Notes: generated by a model not told the origin, from the sequence alone. A stretch of 64,000 bases of DNA from Dehalococcoidia bacterium (GCA_015478665.1 JADMII010000003.1:1-64000); one strand, 5' to 3'; positions 51,202 to 63,164 are shown, counted from the stretch's first letter. Numbers and translations are program-made.

Positions 51202-52530
51202 ATGCTCAAGGCCGCCCGCTGGACCGTCGTCGGTCTCCTCGCCGTCTCCGTCCTCGTCCTCGTCTTCGCCATCGGCTACGTCCGCGGCGATGCCGGCGGC
51301 GATGGCTCTCCACCGGCGAACGCCGCCTCGGCGAGCGCAGCGACCGACTTTTCGAACCTCAACCAGATCATTCAGATCCTGCAATCGCGGTACGTCGACC
51401 AAGGCAAGCTGGACCGCCAGACGCTGTACCAGGCGGCGATCAACGGCATGCTGCAGACGCTGTCGGACAGCGGCGTGTTTTATGTCGACCCGAACACCGT
51501 GAAGACGACTGTCGGGCCGAGCGGCACCTTCGACGGCATCGGCGCCACCGTGTCGTCCCAGAGCAACCAGATCGTCATCGTCGCGCCGATCGCCGGCAGC
51601 CCCGCCGAGCGCGCGGGCATCAAGCCCGGCGACATCATCGAGGCGGTCGACGGCGAATCGACGGCCGGCTGGACGCAGGAGAAGGCGGTGCTGAAGATCC
51701 GCGGCCCGCGCGGGACGAAGGTGCAGCTCAAGGTCAAGCACGTCGACGGCCGCGAGGAGACGCTGCAGATCGAGCGGGGAGCGATCAAGGTGGCGAGCGT
51801 GAACACGCAGCCGCCGGGTGGCGTGCTCAAGGACGGCGCCGGGGACACGATTACGGACATCGGCTACATCCAGATCCGCGAGTTCACGGAGACCACGGAC
51901 AATGAGATGCAGACCGCGCTCAAGGACGTCGTGTCGACCGGCAAGAAGGGCCTCATCCTGGATCTCCGGAACAACCCGGGCGGCCTGCTGCGGACGACGC
52001 GGGACGTCGCGGACGAGTTCTTGAACAACGGCACGATCCTCACGGAACAGGAGCGCGATGGATCGAAGACGACGTACACGGCGACGCCGGGCGGCGCGGC
52101 GACGGACATTCCGGTTGTGATCATCCTCAATCGCTTCAGCGCCAGCGGCTCCGAAGTGCTCTCGGCAGCGCTGCACGATAACGGGCGGGCGACGATCGTC
52201 GGCGAGAAGTCATTCGGCAAGGGCACGGTCAATGTCTCGAACAACCTGAAGGACGGCGGGCAGCTGTATGTGAGCATCGCGAAGTGGCTGACGCCGAAGG
52301 GCAAGCAGATCGACGAGGTCGGCATCACGCCGGACGTGCCGGTCGCGCTCTCCAACGACGACATCGACCAGCAGCGCGACGTGCAACTGTTCAAGGCGAT
52401 CGACATCCTGCGCGGGACCAACGTGGCGCCGGTGGCGACGCCGAGCGCGTCGACCGTCGGCACGCCCGCCGCCGCTACGACGGCGGCGGCAGGTTCGACG
52501 CCCGCGGCGGCGCCGACGGCGGGCGGCTGA
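51202..52530 (+). CDS. ctpA: Carboxy-terminal processing protease (S41 family)
   Basis: 442 residues from the ATG at 51202 (AAGGA six bases upstream; the track's GTG at 51163 is less likely). An N-terminal membrane anchor (WTVVGLLAVSVLVLVFAIGYV) places it outside the cytoplasm. Then a PDZ domain (GIGATVSSQSNQIVIVAPIAGSPAERAGIKPGDIIEAVDG) and the protease core with catalytic Ser in NRFSASGSEVL (near 316) and Lys in VGEKSFGKG. Tail-specific protease that trims exported proteins. The C-terminus is an Ala/Thr-rich, non-conserved extension (TPSASTVGTPAAATTAA). Confidence 0.93.
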   Translation: MLKAARWTVVGLLAVSVLVLVFAIGYVRGDAGGDGSPPANAASASAATDFSNLNQIIQILQSRYVDQGKLDRQTLYQAAINGMLQTLSDSGVFYVDPNTVKTTVGPSGTFDGIGATVSSQSNQIVIVAPIAGSPAERAGIKPGDIIEAVDGESTAGWTQEKAVLKIRGPRGTKVQLKVKHVDGREETLQIERGAIKVASVNTQPPGGVLKDGAGDTITDIGYIQIREFTETTDNEMQTALKDVVSTGKKGLILDLRNNPGGLLRTTRDVADEFLNNGTILTEQERDGSKTTYTATPGGAATDIPVVIILNRFSASGSEVLSAALHDNGRATIVGEKSFGKGTVNVSNNLKDGGQLYVSIAKWLTPKGKQIDEVGITPDVPVALSNDDIDQQRDVQLFKAIDILRGTNVAPVATPSASTVGTPAAATTAAAGSTPAAAPTAGG

Positions 52531-52809
52531 GGCGCCGCTCCTCCACGTTGTGGCCCGGGGTGGGGGTGGCGCCGACGAGCGCTGCGTGTTCCCGGCCTCG
52601 CCCTTCTGCGCAGCGTCGCTGTGTATTCTTCGGCGCAGGGCGCGGATGTCTCGCCCGTCGCGCGATGATGTGACCAACGACGGCGCGCCGTGATGCGAGG
52701 CGCACCAGCACGTCGCCGTGCTCGTCGAGCCACGGTGGACTGCACGACGTACGGAGCGCGCGCAGGGGCGCGCGCAGGGGCGCGCGAGCGCGGACAGCAA
52801 GGGCGTTCG

Positions 52810-53268
52810 ATGGCCGAGATCAAGCAGGTTGCGAGCAATCGCAAGGCGTTCCACGACTACGACGTCCTGGAGCGGCTCGAGGCGGGCATCAGCCTCACCG
52901 GGACGGAGATCAAGTCGCTGCGGGCGGGCGGCGCCCACGTCCGCGAGGCGCATGTGCGGCCGCTCGACGGCGAGATGTGGCTGTACGGGGCGCACATCGC
53001 TCCGTATGCGGCGGGAAGCTATCAGAACCACGAGCCTGCGAGGCCGCGCCGCCTGCTGATGCACAAGGCGCAGATCCGGGAGTGGAGCGCCGCGATCGCC
53101 GAGCGGGGGCTGACGATCGTGCCGCTCAGCCTGTACCTCAAGGACGGCACGGCGAAGGTGGAGCTGGGGCTGGCGCGCGGTCGTCGCGCCTACGACAAGC
53201 GTCAGGCGATCGCGAAGCGTGATGCGGAGCGGGAGGTGCAACGAGCGCTGCGGGAGCGCAACCGGTAG
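52810..53268 (+). CDS. smpB: SsrA-binding protein SmpB
   Basis: 152 residues from the ATG at 52810; the track's earlier start crosses a GC-repeat tract. Binds tmRNA and brings it to stalled ribosomes. Typical strings: VASNRKAFHDYDVLERLEAGISLTGTEIKSLRAGGAHVREAHV, the OB-fold, and RGRRAYDKRQAIAKRDAEREVQRAL at the C-terminus (the tail that mimics mRNA). Its partner RNA, ssrA, lies 306 nt downstream on the same strand. Just upstream, near 52757-52785, GCAGGGGCGCGC-type units repeat. Confidence 0.96.
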   Translation: MAEIKQVASNRKAFHDYDVLERLEAGISLTGTEIKSLRAGGAHVREAHVRPLDGEMWLYGAHIAPYAAGSYQNHEPARPRRLLMHKAQIREWSAAIAERGLTIVPLSLYLKDGTAKVELGLARGRRAYDKRQAIAKRDAEREVQRALRERNR

Positions 53269-53574
53269 GCGCTCCGACTCAAGGCGCGGGGCGCGTGCCG
53301 GTTCGCCAGGACAGCGTTGGTCGGCAGCTGCTGCGCACGCCCGGTCGGCGCGCGGTTCGGTCCACACGTTGTGCCATCCCGCCAGGCGGCGGTGTCTGTT
53401 CTGGACCGGCGCGGGCGGGATGGCTCCGGGCGTTCGCGGCGGCGGGCACTGAAGAGAGCTTCGTTATGTCATGTATTCCCTACCGTGCCGGCGCGGCGAC
53501 GATCGCGGTAGCACGAGCGGAGCGGCAGGACGGCGTGATTCGGTACAATGCGTATGGTCGGACGGCCGCCTTGT
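53269..53574. other. 306-nt region upstream of tmRNA
   Basis: No gene supported. A TACAAT -10 box lies at 53544-53549, 25 nt before the mature tmRNA 5' end, suggesting a short precursor leader that is removed by RNase P. A -35 element is not obvious. Confidence 0.45.
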
Positions 53575-53927
53575 GGGGACGAAAGGGCTCGACAGGGGGC
53601 GGCGGATCTGAGTTGCAGGCGGAGGACGGTCATCACCCTCCTAAATCCGGTGGCCACCAATAAACGGCGACTCTCAACTCGCCCTCGCTGCCTAGGCAGT
53701 GACGTTCACTCCCGACCTCACCCCGACGGGTGGGAGTTGAGCGACGATTAGCCGGGGTGCTGTGCTCCTGACGCCGATGGGGAGCGCCCAAGATCATCGA
53801 GCTGGCTCCGGGCGGCCGGGCCCGCAGCGGGTGCGCGGAGCGAGATCAAGCTGACGGGATAAGCCTGTAGCAGACTCAGGGCGTCTTCTGCCTGGACGGG
53901 GAGTTCGATTCTCCCCCGTCTCCACCA
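53575..53927 (+). ncRNA. ssrA: tmRNA (10Sa RNA)
   Basis: About 353 nt. The acceptor stem forms from GGGGACG (53575-53581) and CGTCTCC (53917-53923), followed by an encoded ACCA. The T-arm GGGAGTTCGATTCTCCC is canonical, and the 5' side reads GAAAGGGCTCGACAGGG, as usual. The tag reading frame ends ...CAA CTC GCC CTC GCT GCC TAG (stop 53692-53694), i.e. ...QLALAA. The likely resume codon is GGC at 53665, giving GDSQLALAA, although an earlier codon cannot be excluded. It rescues stalled ribosomes with SmpB and tags nascent chains for proteolysis. Confidence 0.95.
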
Positions 53928-54033
53928 CCACCGCGCCACGAGGGCGCCGGCCGCCGGCACGCGGCGGCGCGGCTGGGGCCGCCGACGCGTCTACCCATAC
54001 ACACACGGGTGATGCCCCTTTGGCTTGACCGCG

Positions 54034-56604
<2,571 letters not shown>

Positions 56605-57717
56605 ATGAACAGCACCGACTACGCGATCCCCACGGAAGCGGCGGAACGGCTCGATGCGCTGGTGACGCGCATCGAGGCGCGGCCGGGCGACATGATCCGG
56701 GCGCACGAGTTCGCGTCGATGCAGGACCGGCTCAATGTGCGGGCGGTGATCGAGACGCTGCCGGAGGGGCTCTCGGAGGACGACTTCGCGGGCGTCCTGA
56801 AGCTTGCGCTGCTCACCGAGTGCGCGACGGAGACCTACGGCGATGCCTTCCGTGAGCGCGCGGTGCGCTACGACGCATCGTGGCTCGGCCGCTTCAACGA
56901 CCGCGTCTGGGTGCCGGACGAGTTGACGCATCACACGCCGTACCGGTCGATGCTGCTGAGTATGGGGTTGAGCGACGCCGAGCTCGACCGCGAGATCCGG
57001 GACGTCCGGCAGGCGAACTACATCCACGACGGCGGCGACACGCCGGTGCATGTGACCACCTTCGGCATCGTGCAGGAGTATCTGACGGACAACTGGCACG
57101 GGCTGATCGCGGGGTTGCTGCGGAAGGCGGCGCCGGAAGCCGCGTACATGGCGACGCGCGTGAAGCGCCGGGAGACGCTGCACACGGTGTGGTACCGCGA
57201 CATGGTGGCGCTGCAGGTCGAGGCGAATCCGCTCCTGCTGCCGCACGTCGCCGAGGCGTTGCTCGGTTTCCAGATGCCGGGGAATCAGCTGGCGCCGCAA
57301 TGGCAGTCGCAGGTATCGCGCTGGATGCCGTACATGGGCGCGGATTTCGAGCGGATCGCGCGCGACCTGGTGCGGCTCCTCCACACGGCGCTGGGGGATG
57401 CGGCGACGACGGGCAGGCTGCTCGTCGAGCTCGCGGCGGCGAAGGGATTCCGTGTCGGGCCGGTATCGCCGCGGGTGCTCCAGGCGGCCGCGAACCGCCT
57501 GGGCGGCCCGGGCTTCGGGCTGCTCGGCGAGGCGCTGCTCGAGCGCGTCGGGCTGGCCTACATGTTCCGGCAGCCGGCGGGGGCGACGGACCGCGCGTTC
57601 CGGCCGTACGGCGGCGTCTACGAACGCGTGCGCGCGATGCTCCGCAGCTGGGTCTCGCAGCAGATCGACTTCCGCCTGGGCGTCGGGCCTCCGGCCGATG
57701 CGCCCGTCAGCGCCTGA
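56605..57717 (+). CDS. Acyl-ACP desaturase-like (ferritin-fold) protein
   Basis: 370 residues from the ATG at 56605 (GGAAGCAGG upstream). Diiron, ferritin-like acyl-[ACP] desaturase family: two E-x-x-H pairs, VPDELTHHTPYRSML (about 104) and RRETLHTVWYRDM (about 188), with HVTTFGIVQEYLTDNWHGL supplying further ligands. Soluble desaturases of this family insert a double bond into acyl-ACP. It would feed the cyclopropane synthase-like enzyme encoded 2.8 kb downstream. Convergent with the SDR gene, overlapping it by 11 nt. Confidence 0.8.
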   Translation: MNSTDYAIPTEAAERLDALVTRIEARPGDMIRAHEFASMQDRLNVRAVIETLPEGLSEDDFAGVLKLALLTECATETYGDAFRERAVRYDASWLGRFNDRVWVPDELTHHTPYRSMLLSMGLSDAELDREIRDVRQANYIHDGGDTPVHVTTFGIVQEYLTDNWHGLIAGLLRKAAPEAAYMATRVKRRETLHTVWYRDMVALQVEANPLLLPHVAEALLGFQMPGNQLAPQWQSQVSRWMPYMGADFERIARDLVRLLHTALGDAATTGRLLVELAAAKGFRVGPVSPRVLQAAANRLGGPGFGLLGEALLERVGLAYMFRQPAGATDRAFRPYGGVYERVRAMLRSWVSQQIDFRLGVGPPADAPVSA

Positions 57718-58468
57718 CGGTATGGCCGATCAGCCACTCATAGGCCGGACGCGGCAGAGCGGTCACGATCTTCAGCGGCCAGGAGAGGCGGCGCGGGAAG
57801 TGGATCTCGGCATCGCCCCGAAGCAGGCCGTGGACGATGCGGCGCGCTGCCTCGTCGGCCGGCATGATGAACGGCATCGGGAAGTCGTTGTGAGCGGTGA
57901 GAGCCGTGCGGACGAAGCCGGGGTTGACGGTCGTGACGCCGATGTGAAAGCGCGCGAGGTCGATGCGCAGCGACTGCAGCAGGTAGTTGGCGGCGGCTTT
58001 CGTCGTACCGTAGGCCTCGGCGCGGGGCAGGGCGCCGTAGCCGCTGATGCTGGCGAGGCCGACGATCTCTCCCTGGCGCCGCGTGATCATGTGCGGCAGC
58101 ACAACGGCGACCGCGCGCAACAGGCCGTTCAGGTTGGTGTCGACGGTCTGCTCGAACGCCGCGACGTCGATCTGTGTGACATCGACCGGATCCCAGAAGC
58201 CGGCGCTGTAGATGAGCACATCGATCGGGCCGAAGTCGCTGGTGACCGACTGCGAAGCCGCGGCGAGCGACGCCTCGTCCCGGGCGTCGGCGGCGTGCGC
58301 GATGACCCGCCCGAGGCTGGCGTAGCGCGCGGCGACGACGTGCAGCTCCGCATCGTTGCGCGAGCTGATGGCGACGCGTGCGCCTTCGTTCAGGAGCCGC
58401 GGGACGAGCGCGCGGCCGATGCCGCCGCTGCCGCCGATGAGCCAGATCGTGCGTCCCTTCAGTTCCAT
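57707..58468 (-). CDS. Short-chain dehydrogenase/reductase
   Basis: 253 residues. Classical SDR using NAD(P)H: cofactor site IGGSGGIGRALVPRL, NAG-like motif IYSAGFWDP, catalytic Ser in VGLASISGYGALP and Y-x3-K in EAYGTTKAAANYLLQ. C-terminal PWPLKIVTALPRPAYEWLIG-like segment suggests membrane association, as seen in SDRs encoded with cyclopropane synthase clusters. Divergently transcribed from the FAD oxidase gene with only 26 nt between starts. Substrate probably a lipid or acyl derivative (inferred from context). Confidence 0.85.
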   Translation of the reverse strand: MELKGRTIWLIGGSGGIGRALVPRLLNEGARVAISSRNDAELHVVAARYASLGRVIAHAADARDEASLAAASQSVTSDFGPIDVLIYSAGFWDPVDVTQIDVAAFEQTVDTNLNGLLRAVAVVLPHMITRRQGEIVGLASISGYGALPRAEAYGTTKAAANYLLQSLRIDLARFHIGVTTVNPGFVRTALTAHNDFPMPFIMPADEAARRIVHGLLRGDAEIHFPRRLSWPLKIVTALPRPAYEWLIGHTVRR

Positions 58469-58494
58469 GTTCGGCGTCCTGGACTACGGTTCGC

Positions 58495-59748
58495 ATGAGG
58501 ATCGCAGTCATCGGCGCCGGCGTCTCGGGGCTGACGGCGGCGTACCTGCTGGGGCGCGCGCATCACGTCGAGCTGTTCGAGCGCAACGGCTATGCCGGCG
58601 GACACGCGCATTCCGTCGGCGTGGCCGGGCGATGCGGCTCGGTCGCGCTGGACACGGGCTTCCTCGTCTATAACGAGCGGACGTATCCGGGGTTCACGCG
58701 CTTGCTGCGCGAGCTGGGCGTGGCGACGCAGGCCAGCGACATGTCGCTGGGCGTGCGCTGCGACGCCTGTGACATCGAATACAGCAGCCGCGGCTTGCGC
58801 GGCATGCTGGCGCAGGGGTGGCGGGCGATGCGTCCGGGATCGATCGCGCTGGGGTACGACATCCTCCGCTTCTACCGTGACGCGCGGCGCACGCTGCGGG
58901 ATGGCGGCGCCGGCGACGAGACGCTGGGGCAGTTTCTGCGCCATCGCCGCTACGGCGGCGCGTTCGTCCGGCACTTCATTATGCCGCTTGCCGCCGCCGT
59001 CTGGTCGACGCCAACGGCCGACGTCGACCAGTTTCCGGCGCAGTACTTCCTTCGGTTTCTGCTGAACCACGGCATCATCGGCGTGCAGCCGGCGTTCGTC
59101 TGGCGCACCGTGCGCGGCGGCTCGCGCGTGTACGTCGATGCGCTGCTGCGGCAGGCGCGATGCCGCGTCATGCTCGACGCGCCGGTCCGGGCGGTACGCC
59201 GGTGCCGCGGCGGCGTGGCCGTCGTGCTCGACGGCGACGACGCACGCTCGTTCGACCGCGTGGTCCTCGCCTGCCACGCGGACGAGGCGCTCGCGGTGCT
59301 CGCCGACGACGCGGACGCCGGCGAGCGAGCGGCGCTGGCGGGCTTCGAGTACACGAGCAATCCGGTCGTGCTGCACACGGACGCGCGGCTGCTGCCGCGG
59401 CGAGCCGCCGCGCGCGCGTCCTGGAACTACCGGACGGCTGACTGCCGGCGTCCGGCAGCGCTGGGGATGACGTTTCACCTGAACCGGCTGCAGGCGCTCG
59501 ATGAGCCACAGGAGTACTGCGTATCGTTGAACACGGCGGGCTGCGTGCGGCCGGAGCGGGTGATCGCCGAAATGACGTACGCGCATCCGCGCTACACGTT
59601 CGGGACGCTGGCGGCGCAGCGGGCGGTCGAGGCGCTGCAGGGCACGCGGAACACGTACTATGCAGGCGCGCACCTGGGCTACGGGTTCCACGAGGACGGA
59701 CTGCAGTCGGCGGTGCGCGTCGCCGGCACGCTGGGGGTGCGATGGTAG
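58495..59748 (+). CDS. FAD-dependent amine-oxidase-like oxidoreductase (COG2907 type)
   Basis: 417 residues. Rossmann FAD site IAVIGAGVSGLTAAYLLGR followed by ELFERNGYAGGHAHSV, VALDTGFLVYNERTYPGF, and a C-terminal FAD motif NTYYAGAHLGYGFHEDGLQSA. Family members are encoded beside DUF1365 and cyclopropane-synthase genes, including in singlet-oxygen regulons of proteobacteria; they are thought to act on fatty acids or phospholipids. It overlaps the DUF1365 start by 7 nt, so they are coupled. Confidence 0.87.
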   Translation: MRIAVIGAGVSGLTAAYLLGRAHHVELFERNGYAGGHAHSVGVAGRCGSVALDTGFLVYNERTYPGFTRLLRELGVATQASDMSLGVRCDACDIEYSSRGLRGMLAQGWRAMRPGSIALGYDILRFYRDARRTLRDGGAGDETLGQFLRHRRYGGAFVRHFIMPLAAAVWSTPTADVDQFPAQYFLRFLLNHGIIGVQPAFVWRTVRGGSRVYVDALLRQARCRVMLDAPVRAVRRCRGGVAVVLDGDDARSFDRVVLACHADEALAVLADDADAGERAALAGFEYTSNPVVLHTDARLLPRRAAARASWNYRTADCRRPAALGMTFHLNRLQALDEPQEYCVSLNTAGCVRPERVIAEMTYAHPRYTFGTLAAQRAVEALQGTRNTYYAGAHLGYGFHEDGLQSAVRVAGTLGVRW

Positions 59749-60530
59749 CGGCGTCTTCGCAGGCTGGCGCGGCGCGGCGTTCGTCGCTGTACGTCGGCAC
59801 GCTATGGCACGAGCGCCGGGGCGCGCGGGCGTACCGGTTTGAGTACGGCGTGTACTATCTCTGCCTCGACCTCGACGACCTGCCTGGCGTCGACCGCCGC
59901 TGTCGCCTGCTGTCGTACGAGCGGCCGAACCTGCTCTCGCTGCGTGACGCCGACCATGCGGTGACGCCGGGGCTGGGGCTGGCGGCAAGCGTGCGCGAGC
60001 GCCTGATCGCGCGCGGCGTGGAGTTGCGGGAGGCGCGCGTCTCGCTGCTGACGAACGCGCGGGTCTTCGGCTACGTCTTCAACCCGGTGAGCTTCATCCT
60101 CGTGCGGGGCGGCGACGCGCGGCTGCGGCACGTCGTCGCAGAGGTACACAACACGCACGGCGAGTGCCATCTCTACGACCTGGAGCGAGAGGGTGACGAT
60201 GATGACAGCGTCTACCGCGCGCAGGCGAAGAAGGAGTTCTATGTGTCGCCGTTCATCGAGATGGACGCGCGCTACGAGTTCTCGTTCCGCGAGAGCGAGG
60301 GCCGGATGGCCGTCCGCATCGACGAGTATCATGCCGGCGAGCTGCAGTTTCGCGCGGCGCTCTCACTCGCGCAACGCCCGCTCGACGACCGCCATCTGCT
60401 CGGCGCGCTGGTGCGCTACCCGCTGATGACGCTGCAGACGATCGCGCTGATCCATTGGAACGGCCTGAAGTTGTGGCTGCGCGGCGAGCCGTATCGCAAG
60501 CACGCGCCGAAGACGCGAGCGGGCCGGTGA
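59742..60530 (+). CDS. DUF1365 family protein
   Basis: 262 residues. DUF1365: SLYVGTLWHERRGARAYRFEYGVYYLCLDLDDL, LLSYERPNLLSLRDADH, LLTNARVFGYVFNPVSF, EVHNTHGECHLY and KKEFYVSPFIEMDARYEFSF are the hallmark strings. Function is unknown in general, but it nearly always occurs between an FAD oxidoreductase and a cyclopropane-fatty-acid synthase, as here. Soluble; no cofactor motif visible. The stop overlaps the next gene's GTG (GTGA). Confidence 0.9.
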   Translation: MVAASSQAGAARRSSLYVGTLWHERRGARAYRFEYGVYYLCLDLDDLPGVDRRCRLLSYERPNLLSLRDADHAVTPGLGLAASVRERLIARGVELREARVSLLTNARVFGYVFNPVSFILVRGGDARLRHVVAEVHNTHGECHLYDLEREGDDDDSVYRAQAKKEFYVSPFIEMDARYEFSFRESEGRMAVRIDEYHAGELQFRAALSLAQRPLDDRHLLGALVRYPLMTLQTIALIHWNGLKLWLRGEPYRKHAPKTRAGR

Positions 60531-61798
60531 CGACGAGCGAGCTGGCGGCGCGAGCGGCCGCCGCGCTGGCACGCGAGCTGGCGCTGCGACTCGCCCCGCG
60601 CATCGCCGTCGGCGAGCTGGTGGTGGAGCTGCCGGACGGCAGCGAGCGTGGCTACGGGACGCCGGGCGCCGGGCCACGCGCGCGGCTGCGCATCCGCGAC
60701 GAGCGCTTCTTCCTGCGGCTGCTGAGCGGGGGCGAGATCGGCTTCGGCGAGGCATACACCGACGGGCTCTGCGACACGGACGACCTCGTGGCGCTGCTCG
60801 AACTGGCGATCGCGAACCGGGCGGCGATGACGAGCGGCGCCCGCTGGCTGGGCGCAATTGGCCGCCTGCGCGACGTGCGGCAGCACCGCCGGCGCCGCAA
60901 CACGAAGGCGAACGCGCGCCGGAATATTGCCGGGCACTACGACCTGAGCAACGACTTCTTCGCGCTCTGGCTCGACGAGACGATGACGTACTCCTGCGCG
61001 GTCTTCGGCGACGACGGCGAGTCGCTGGCGGACGCGCAGCGGAACAAGTACGAGGCGATCGCCCGTCGCGCCGGGATCCGGCGGGGTGACCACGTGCTGG
61101 AGATCGGCAGCGGCTGGGGCGGCTTCGCCATCTACGCGGCGCAGGCGTACGGCTGCCGGGTGACGTCGATCACGATCTCGAGGGAGCAGCACGCGCTGGC
61201 GCGCGAGCGGGTCGAGGCCGCCGGCCTGTCTCAGATCGTCGACATGCGGCTGTCTGATTATCGTGAGCTGCGCGGCCAGTATGACCGCATCGTATCGATC
61301 GAGATGTTCGAGGCCGTGGGGGCGGAGTACTTCTCGACGTTCTTCGAGGCCTGCGAGCGCCTGCTGGCGCCCGGCGGACGGATGGCGATGCAGGTGATCA
61401 CGGTGCCCGACCGTTCGTTCCTGGCGCTGCGCGACGGCGTCAACTGGATGCAGAAGCACATCTTCCCCGGCGGCATGCTGCCGTCGCTGGCGGCGCTCGA
61501 AGCGGCGCTGGCGACGACGCAGCTGCGCATCGTCGAGGTGGCGGACATCGGCGCGCACTATGCCGAGACGCTGCGGCGCTGGCGCGCGGCGTTCCGGGCG
61601 CAGCTGCCGGCGGTGCGTGCGCTCGGCTTCGACGAGCGATTCACCCGCATGTGGGAGTACTACCTGGCGGCGTGCGAGGCGGGGTTTCGGACGCGGAACA
61701 CGTCGGACGTGCAGATCGTGTTCGAGGGTGCGCCTGCCGCTGCGCCGGGCGTCACACTTACGCCGCCTGCGCGCCGCCCGTCTCCAGCGACGCGATGA
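60527..61798 (+). CDS. Cyclopropane-fatty-acyl-phospholipid synthase-like methyltransferase
   Basis: 423 residues from a GTG at 60527 overlapping the DUF1365 stop. SAM-dependent methyltransferase acting on the double bond of phospholipid acyl chains. An N-terminal domain (FFLRLLSGGEIGFGEAYTDGLCDTDDL) leads to NIAGHYDLSNDFFALWLDETMTYSCAVF, the SAM site HVLEIGSGWGGFAIYAA, SIEMFEAVGAEYFSTFF and MQKHIFPGGMLPS. Product may be a cyclopropane or methyl-branched chain; the motif set does not distinguish. The C-terminus overlaps the 3' end of the opposite-strand HD-GYP gene by 41 nt. Confidence 0.92.
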   Translation: MTTSELAARAAAALARELALRLAPRIAVGELVVELPDGSERGYGTPGAGPRARLRIRDERFFLRLLSGGEIGFGEAYTDGLCDTDDLVALLELAIANRAAMTSGARWLGAIGRLRDVRQHRRRRNTKANARRNIAGHYDLSNDFFALWLDETMTYSCAVFGDDGESLADAQRNKYEAIARRAGIRRGDHVLEIGSGWGGFAIYAAQAYGCRVTSITISREQHALARERVEAAGLSQIVDMRLSDYRELRGQYDRIVSIEMFEAVGAEYFSTFFEACERLLAPGGRMAMQVITVPDRSFLALRDGVNWMQKHIFPGGMLPSLAALEAALATTQLRIVEVADIGAHYAETLRRWRAAFRAQLPAVRALGFDERFTRMWEYYLAACEAGFRTRNTSDVQIVFEGAPAAAPGVTLTPPARRPSPATR

Positions 61799-63164
61799 GC
61801 GCTTCGACGCAACGCGCATCAAGCTGGCGGCCGCTGACGCGCCGCAGCTCGGCGATCGCCGCCGCGCTGTCGGCAGCGGCGCGATATGGCCGCGCCGACG
61901 TGATGGCATCGTAGGTATCGGCGACGGCGATGATGCGGGCGAACAGCGGGATCTGGTTCCCGACGAGGCCGTCCGGGTAACCGCTGCCATCGAGCCGCTC
62001 GTGGTGGGCGCGGATGACGGGCGCAAGCTCGGCGAGGGCGGCGACGCGCTCGGCGATCGCGAATCCGCGTGGGGCATGACGCTTGATCTCGGTGAATTCG
62101 GCCTCGCTGAGCTTACCCGGCTTGAGCAGGATGGCGTCGGGCACGCCGATCTTGCCGACGTCGTGCATCTGCCCGGCGAGCGCGACGGCGCGCAGATCCG
62201 TCGGCGAGAGGCCGAGGCGGCGGCCGATGGCGTAGGCGTAGGAGCTGACGCGCCGCACATGGCCGAGCGTCGCCCGATCCTTCGCCTCGATGGCGTCGAC
62301 AAGCTCGACGACGTAGGCGTCCTGGCCGCGGTCGAGCTGGGCCAGCGCCTCGCGGAGGGACAGCGCATCGCCGATGGCGCTGAGGCTGCCGGCGCGAGCG
62401 GCTTCGACGGCCCAGCCGGCGAAGAGCACGACGAAGGCCGCGAAGTAGAGGGCGTGGTACATCCACCACGACACCCGGAACTCGCCGGCGTTCCAGAACA
62501 TGGCGATCTGCGTTTCGAGGAGGAGCGCGACCGTGCCCACCATCGCCGCCTGCGAGGGCAGGCGAGCGAAGCTGTAGGCCTGGCCGTAGCGCCAGATGGC
62601 GAAGGCGAGCATCACCGTGAGCACGACGCTCGACAGGTCGCGGAGCGGCGCGTTCCCGGTCGGCACCCACGCGAGCCAGCCGGGCGTCGTGAGGCTGAGG
62701 ATGACGTAGGTCGCCAGCGCCACCGCGGTGGCGCTGGCGAGCGCGAGGCCGCGGCGGGCGACGAACGCTTCGACGGCATGCGGCATCTCGAGCGCGCTCA
62801 GGGTGACGAAGGTGGAGGCGACGGCGATCGTCGCCCACGCGGAGACGCGGATCAGCGAGAGGTAGTACTCATTCTGGACGTAGCTGGGCGTATTGAGGCC
62901 GTGGATGAGAAAGATCGCCGCGATCGAGAGGAACGCCAGCGCCAGGAAGAGCAGGCGCGTCTCGCGGATGGAGCGGGCGGCGACGATGACGACGACGGTC
63001 GCGAGCGCTGCCGCGATCGAGGTCGACGTCGTCGTCCAGAAGTGGAACGAGAGCGACGCGTACGATGTATCGAGCGAGGGCACGACACGGAGCAGTGCGA
63101 ACAGCAGCATCGGCGCCAGGAGCACAGCCGTGCCGGCGACGATGCGTGGACTGCGTGCGGACAT
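61758..63164 (-). CDS. Membrane HD-GYP c-di-GMP phosphodiesterase
   Basis: 468 residues. Six to eight N-terminal helices (about 10-260) form a MASE/7TM-like sensor, followed by a short linker and an HD-GYP domain: KDRATLGHVRRVSSYAYAIGRRLGL, MHDVGKIGVPDAILLKPGKL and the diagnostic HHERLDGSGYPDGLVGNQIPLFARIIAVADTYDAITSARPYR. Both HD and GYP residues are intact, so c-di-GMP or pGpG hydrolysis is expected. Convergent with the cyclopropane synthase gene. Confidence 0.92.
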   Translation of the reverse strand: MSARSPRIVAGTAVLLAPMLLFALLRVVPSLDTSYASLSFHFWTTTSTSIAAALATVVVIVAARSIRETRLLFLALAFLSIAAIFLIHGLNTPSYVQNEYYLSLIRVSAWATIAVASTFVTLSALEMPHAVEAFVARRGLALASATAVALATYVILSLTTPGWLAWVPTGNAPLRDLSSVVLTVMLAFAIWRYGQAYSFARLPSQAAMVGTVALLLETQIAMFWNAGEFRVSWWMYHALYFAAFVVLFAGWAVEAARAGSLSAIGDALSLREALAQLDRGQDAYVVELVDAIEAKDRATLGHVRRVSSYAYAIGRRLGLSPTDLRAVALAGQMHDVGKIGVPDAILLKPGKLSEAEFTEIKRHAPRGFAIAERVAALAELAPVIRAHHERLDGSGYPDGLVGNQIPLFARIIAVADTYDAITSARPYRAAADSAAAIAELRRVSGRQLDARCVEALIASLETGGAQAA

